Part shown: positions 6,915 to 9,609 of the stretch, piece after piece | Position numbering within the stretch: position 1 is the first letter of the stretch | Layout of the letters: the number at the start of each line of letters is the position of its first letter | Source of the DNA: an uncultured Gemmatimonadales bacterium | Lineage (GTDB): Bacteria > Gemmatimonadota > Gemmatimonadetes > Longimicrobiales > Gaopeijiaceae | Length of the DNA: 9,609 nt | Assembly (NCBI GenBank): GCA_937982605.1 | Contig: CALJLC010000196.1 | Location: forward strand, 1 to 9,609 | Direction: 5' to 3' | Made by a program: the position numbers and the translations under genes | Notes under the pieces: model-generated | What the model was told of the DNA's origin: nothing | Seen by the model: the letters and a program-made list of their open reading frames with translations, nothing else | Databases searched by the model: none

Positions 6915-7822
6915 GTGAGCGCGCGCTCCGACAGCTCGTCGGCGCCCTCGCCGTGGTGGTGATCCTCGGTGCCGTCGGCATGCTGCTGCGCAGCGGATCC
7001 GGGGGGATCGGCGCCACCGGCGAAGCGCAGCGCGTGTTCGACGGTCTCGACGCGAGCACCGTCGACGAGGTCCGGATCGAGGCTCCGGGCTCCGAGACCG
7101 TCCTGAGCCGGGGAGAGGGCGGCTGGACGGTGTCGGGGTATCCCGCAGACGTCGAGGCGGTCGCGCGCATGCTCTCGACGGTGAGCGGGCTCTCCGTGGG
7201 CGACCTGGTGGCGGCCAATCCGGCGAACCACGACCGGATGGGGGTCTCCGCGGACAGCGCGCTGACCGTCACGTTCATCGCCGGCGACCTCTCCCGCACG
7301 ATCCTCCTGGGCAAGTCCGGCCGTCGCTTCGGCACGGCGTACTTCCGGCTCCCCGGTCAGGACCGCGTGTGGCTCCTCGAGGGTGACCTGCGGGCCGCGC
7401 TCGTGCGCGACCTCGATGCCTGGCGGGACCGCGTGATCGTCTCGCTCGATACGACGTCGGTGGCGCGCCTGGTGGTCGAGCGGGACGGCGACGGCTACGC
7501 GCTGGAGCGGGGGGACAGCGTCTGGACCTTCGCCGGAGGGGGCGCGGTGGAGTCGGGCGCGGTGGTGGGAATCCTCACCGAGCTGGCCCGGCTCACCGCC
7601 ACCGGCTTCCTCGCCGAAGGCGACTCGATCGCCGCCGCGCCTCAGGCCGCGGCGACGACCGCGATCTCGGCGGAGGGCGTCGTGCTCGCCGAGGTCCGCT
7701 TCGGTGACGGAACCGGCGACCGGTGGGCGCGCAGCTCGGAGAGCGAGTGGCTCTACCGCGTCTCGTCGTTCCGCGCGAACCGCGTGGCCCCGGAGCGGGA
7801 GGCGGTCACGCCGGGCGGCTGA
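6911..7822 (+). CDS. Membrane-anchored DUF4340 protein
   Basis: This 303-residue protein has one N-terminal membrane helix (about residues 7-27) and then a soluble region predicted to be periplasmic. It matches DUF4340, a family of unknown function that is commonly encoded beside GldG-type ABC proteins. Two similar units can be seen. The first begins LDASTVDEVRIEAP (46-59) and runs through LSRGEGGWTVSG (65-76). The second begins LDTTSVARLVVERD (179-192) and runs through LERGDSVWTFAG (198-209). Each continues with a helical stretch and then beta-rich sequence, such as ILLGKSGRRFGTAYFRLPGQ (131-150). The start overlaps the upstream stop (ATGA), and GGAGGTG (6899-6905) provides a strong ribosome binding site. 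The tail is short and uncharged. It probably forms a complex with the GldF-GldG fusion, by analogy of gene order. A hairpin covers its stop codon, and the next gene is convergent 17 bp away. Confidence 0.85.
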   Translation: MSERALRQLVGALAVVVILGAVGMLLRSGSGGIGATGEAQRVFDGLDASTVDEVRIEAPGSETVLSRGEGGWTVSGYPADVEAVARMLSTVSGLSVGDLVAANPANHDRMGVSADSALTVTFIAGDLSRTILLGKSGRRFGTAYFRLPGQDRVWLLEGDLRAALVRDLDAWRDRVIVSLDTTSVARLVVERDGDGYALERGDSVWTFAGGGAVESGAVVGILTELARLTATGFLAEGDSIAAAPQAAATTAISAEGVVLAEVRFGDGTGDRWARSSESEWLYRVSSFRANRVAPEREAVTPGG

Positions 7823-7846
7823 GACGACCGAGGCGCTGCTCAGCCG
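7816..7846. terminator. Bidirectional hairpin spanning both convergent stop codons
   Basis: CGGCTGAG (7816-7823) and CTCAGCCG (7839-7846) are perfect reverse complements, giving an 8-bp stem with a 15-nt loop. The stem contains the TGA of the DUF4340 gene (7820-7822) on the plus strand and the TGA of the aldehyde dehydrogenase gene (7842-7840) on the minus strand. No T tract follows on either strand, so the hairpin may terminate weakly, act with Rho, or stabilise both 3' ends. Confidence 0.4.
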
Positions 7847-9399
7847 AAGCTGATGCCCTGGGCCAGCGGAAGCTCGGTGCTCCAGTTCACGGTGTTGGTC
7901 TGGCGGCGCATGTACGCCTTCCACGAATCCGACCCGGACTCGCGCCCGCCACCGGTCTCCTTCTCGCCGCCGAAGGCGCCGCCGATCTCGGCGCCCGAGG
8001 TGCCGATGTTCACGTTGGCGATGCCGCAGTCCGAGCCCCGGTGCGACAGGAAGTACTCGGCCTCGCGGAAGTTGTCCGTGAAGATCGCCGAAGAGAGACC
8101 CTGCGGGACGGCGTTGTGGATCGCCAGCGCCTGGTCCATCTCCGCGACGGCCTCGGCCGGGCTCGCGTCTGCGCTCCCGTACTCGAGGATGTAGAGGATC
8201 GGGGCGAAGGTCTCGTCCTGCACGATCTCGAAGTGGTTCTCCGCCGCGGCGATGCACGGCGTGACGTACAGTCCGCCCGGGTACGCCTCGCCCTCGAGCC
8301 GATCGCCGCCGTAGAGGATCTCGCCGCCTTCGGCGACGACCTTCTCCCTGGCGGCCATCATCGCGTCCACCGCCGACTGGTTGAGGAGCGGGCCCATGAG
8401 CGTGTCGTCGTCGAGCGGGTTGCCGATGCGGACGCCCTCGTACGCCTTCACGAGCCGGCTCACGAGCTCGTCGCGCACGGAGCGGTGCACGATGATGCGG
8501 CGGGTGCTCGTGCACCGCTGGCCCGCGGTGCCGACCGACCCGACCACGATCCCGGGCAGCGCCAGGTCGAGGTTGGCGCTCGGCGTGACGATGATGGCGT
8601 TGTTGCCGCCGAGCTCGAGGATCGTGCGGCCGAGCCGCTCCGTCACGACGGCGCCCACGCGCTTGCCCATCCGGCACGAGCCGGTGGCCGAGACGAGCGG
8701 GATTCGCCGGTCGTTGATCAGGCGCTCGCCGATCGTCGCCCCCTGACCGACGACGAGCGAGAAGATCGCCGGGTCGACGTCGTACTCGCGGCACACCTCG
8801 GCGGCGAGCTTCGTGACCGCGACGGCGGTGAGCGGCGTGCGCTCGGACGGCTTCCACAGCGTCGCGTCCCCGCAGACCGCGGCGAGGGCCGCGTTCCAGC
8901 TCCACACCGCCACGGGGAAGTTGAAGGCGCTGATGACGCCGACGACGCCGAGTGGGTGCCACTGCTCGCGCATGTGGTGGTCTGCGCGCTCGCTGGCCAG
9001 CGTGAGGCCGTAGAGCTGGCGCGAGAGGCCGGTCGCGAAGTCGCAGATGTCGATCATCTCCTGCACCTCGCCCTCGCCCTCCGCCCGGATCTTTCCCATC
9101 TCGAGGGTGACCAGCGCGCCGAGCTCGGCCTTCTTCTCGCGCAGGCGGTTGCCCAGGCGGCGGACCACTTCGCCGCGTTTCGGGGCCGGGACCTTGCGCC
9201 ACTCCAGGAACGCCTCGTGCGCGCGCGCCGCGATGGCGTCGTACTCGGCCTCGGTCACCTCTCGGACCGCGGCGAGCCGCGCGCCGTCGATGGGCGAGTG
9301 GACTTCGATCAGCGGGCCCGAGCCGACCCAGTCGCCGGCGAAGCCGCCGGGGTTCTCGTCTTCGATGCCGAGGGCGGTGAGGATGGCGGCGCTGTCCAT
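7840..9399 (-). CDS. amaB: ALDH7 (antiquitin-type) aldehyde dehydrogenase
   Basis: This 519-residue cytosolic NAD(P)+-dependent dehydrogenase most resembles antiquitin and bacterial L-piperidine-6-carboxylate / alpha-aminoadipate-semialdehyde dehydrogenases, which act in lysine (pipecolate) breakdown. Visible residues are Asn160 in SAFNFP, Lys183 in LWKPSE for cofactor binding, general base Glu262 in LELGGNNA, nucleophile Cys296 in GTAGQRCTSTRR, and Glu396 in DETFAP. ALDH7-diagnostic stretches are GEVQEMIDICDFA (110-122) and the C-terminal GTSGAEIGGAFGGEKETGGG (466-485), followed by WKAYMRRQTNTVNWS. Glu114 and Arg295 sit where antiquitin places its aminoadipate-contacting Glu and Arg, supporting this substrate, though aromatic or betaine aldehydes cannot be excluded. 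I chose the ATG complementary to 9397-9399 because the family N-terminus (MDSAAILTALGI) starts there. A GTG twelve codons upstream (9435-9433) is possible, and neither start has a clear Shine-Dalgarno. No other lysine-pathway gene is visible nearby. Confidence 0.93.
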   Translation of the reverse strand: MDSAAILTALGIEDENPGGFAGDWVGSGPLIEVHSPIDGARLAAVREVTEAEYDAIAARAHEAFLEWRKVPAPKRGEVVRRLGNRLREKKAELGALVTLEMGKIRAEGEGEVQEMIDICDFATGLSRQLYGLTLASERADHHMREQWHPLGVVGVISAFNFPVAVWSWNAALAAVCGDATLWKPSERTPLTAVAVTKLAAEVCREYDVDPAIFSLVVGQGATIGERLINDRRIPLVSATGSCRMGKRVGAVVTERLGRTILELGGNNAIIVTPSANLDLALPGIVVGSVGTAGQRCTSTRRIIVHRSVRDELVSRLVKAYEGVRIGNPLDDDTLMGPLLNQSAVDAMMAAREKVVAEGGEILYGGDRLEGEAYPGGLYVTPCIAAAENHFEIVQDETFAPILYILEYGSADASPAEAVAEMDQALAIHNAVPQGLSSAIFTDNFREAEYFLSHRGSDCGIANVNIGTSGAEIGGAFGGEKETGGGRESGSDSWKAYMRRQTNTVNWSTELPLAQGISFG

Positions 9400-9510
9400 G
9401 GTGCGGGGGTGGGGAAGCGGGTTCGGAGGCGCCACGCGGCCTGCGCGGCGCCGGGAGAGGTGAAGTCTCTCAAGGCGGGCCGTTCGTGTGAAGGCCGGTG
9501 CCGGGGCGGA

Positions 9511-9533
9511 GAGCCGGCTCGGCGGCCCGGCTC
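9511..9533 (-). terminator. Possible hairpin at the end of the right-edge gene
   Basis: GAGCCGG (9511-9517) and CCGGCTC (9527-9533) form a perfect 7-bp inverted repeat with a 9-nt loop. It overlaps the stop codon of the minus-strand gene entering from the right. No T tract follows on the minus strand. The rest of the 132-bp gap before the aldehyde dehydrogenase start (9400-9531) shows no convincing promoter to me. Confidence 0.25.
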
Positions 9534-9609
9534 AATGCGCGTGCGTCGAGCCCCCGGCGATCTCCGCGAGCGCGAGCACGGGAGCGCGCACCTCGACCTC
9601 GATCCCCGA
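9532..9609 (-). CDS. C-terminal end of an unidentified protein (truncated by window edge)
   Basis: The complement of 9609-9532 reads 25 codons and a TGA (complement of 9532-9534). Nearly every codon ends in G or C, as in the other genes here, so this is very likely the tail of a gene on the minus strand whose start lies beyond the window. The visible residues run from SGIEVEVRAP through VLALAEIAGG to STHAH. That is too little to assign a family. The gene lies upstream of, and in the same direction as, the aldehyde dehydrogenase, with a 132-bp gap that argues against tight coupling. Confidence 0.55.
   Translation of the reverse strand, partial: SGIEVEVRAPVLALAEIAGGSTHAH

Noticed and set aside
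3766..7822. Calling the operon a gliding-motility locus
   Set aside because: Homology to GldA/F/G is clear, but no other gliding or type IX secretion gene is visible, and related modules occur in organisms not known to glide.
6656..9202. Minus-strand open frame of about 848 codons spanning the DUF4340 and aldehyde dehydrogenase genes
   Set aside because: It is in a different frame from the real dehydrogenase on the same strand and antisense to the DUF4340 gene; its composition is low-complexity Arg/Gly/Pro.

Overview
The window is GC-rich DNA with strongly G/C-biased third codon positions. It is densely packed with ordinary bacterial chromosomal genes; I saw no tRNA, rRNA, CRISPR, insertion sequence or phage gene. 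The gene content (a secreted TPR protein of the 'AHYLIH-DDPVHAPLGL' type, a GldA / fused GldF-GldG / DUF4340 ABC module, DUF72, a YdeI/OmdA-like protein and an ALDH7-type aldehyde dehydrogenase) fits a GC-rich, aerobic, Gram-negative-type environmental bacterium. Gemmatimonadota or a similar group is my best guess, but that is inference from protein style and not proven here.

Layout, left to right. (1) 1-625 (+): the 3' part of an ankyrin-repeat gene cut by the window edge. (2) 665-2126 (-): a signal-peptide TPR protein, convergent with the ankyrin gene and apparently broken by one frameshift near 1118. (3) 2127-2306: a divergent intergenic region with a 10-bp inverted repeat. (4) 2307-3499 (+): two overlapping small genes, DUF72 and a DUF1905/OmdA protein, followed by GC-rich hairpins. 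(5) 3500-3765: a 266-bp control region holding a sigma70-like promoter and a terminator-like hairpin with a T-rich tail just before the next ribosome binding site. (6) 3766-7822 (+): a tight three-gene operon (all junctions ATGA overlaps) encoding an ABC ATPase, an ABC-2 permease fused to a GldG-like periplasmic domain, and a membrane-anchored DUF4340 protein. (7) 7840-9399 (-): an antiquitin-type (ALDH7) aldehyde dehydrogenase, convergent with the operon. (8) 9532-9609 (-): the last 25 codons of another gene.

The most coherent system is the 3.77-7.82 kb operon. The ATPase would power the fused GldF-GldG membrane protein, and the DUF4340 protein would sit in the same membrane facing the same side. 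In Bacteroidota the homologous GldA/F/G set is linked to gliding and its associated secretion; here no other gliding gene is visible, so the substrate and role are unknown. The leader before the ATPase (promoter, about 100 nt, hairpin plus T tract, then Shine-Dalgarno) looks like an attenuated leader or a small-RNA gene and is the most interesting non-coding signal in the window.
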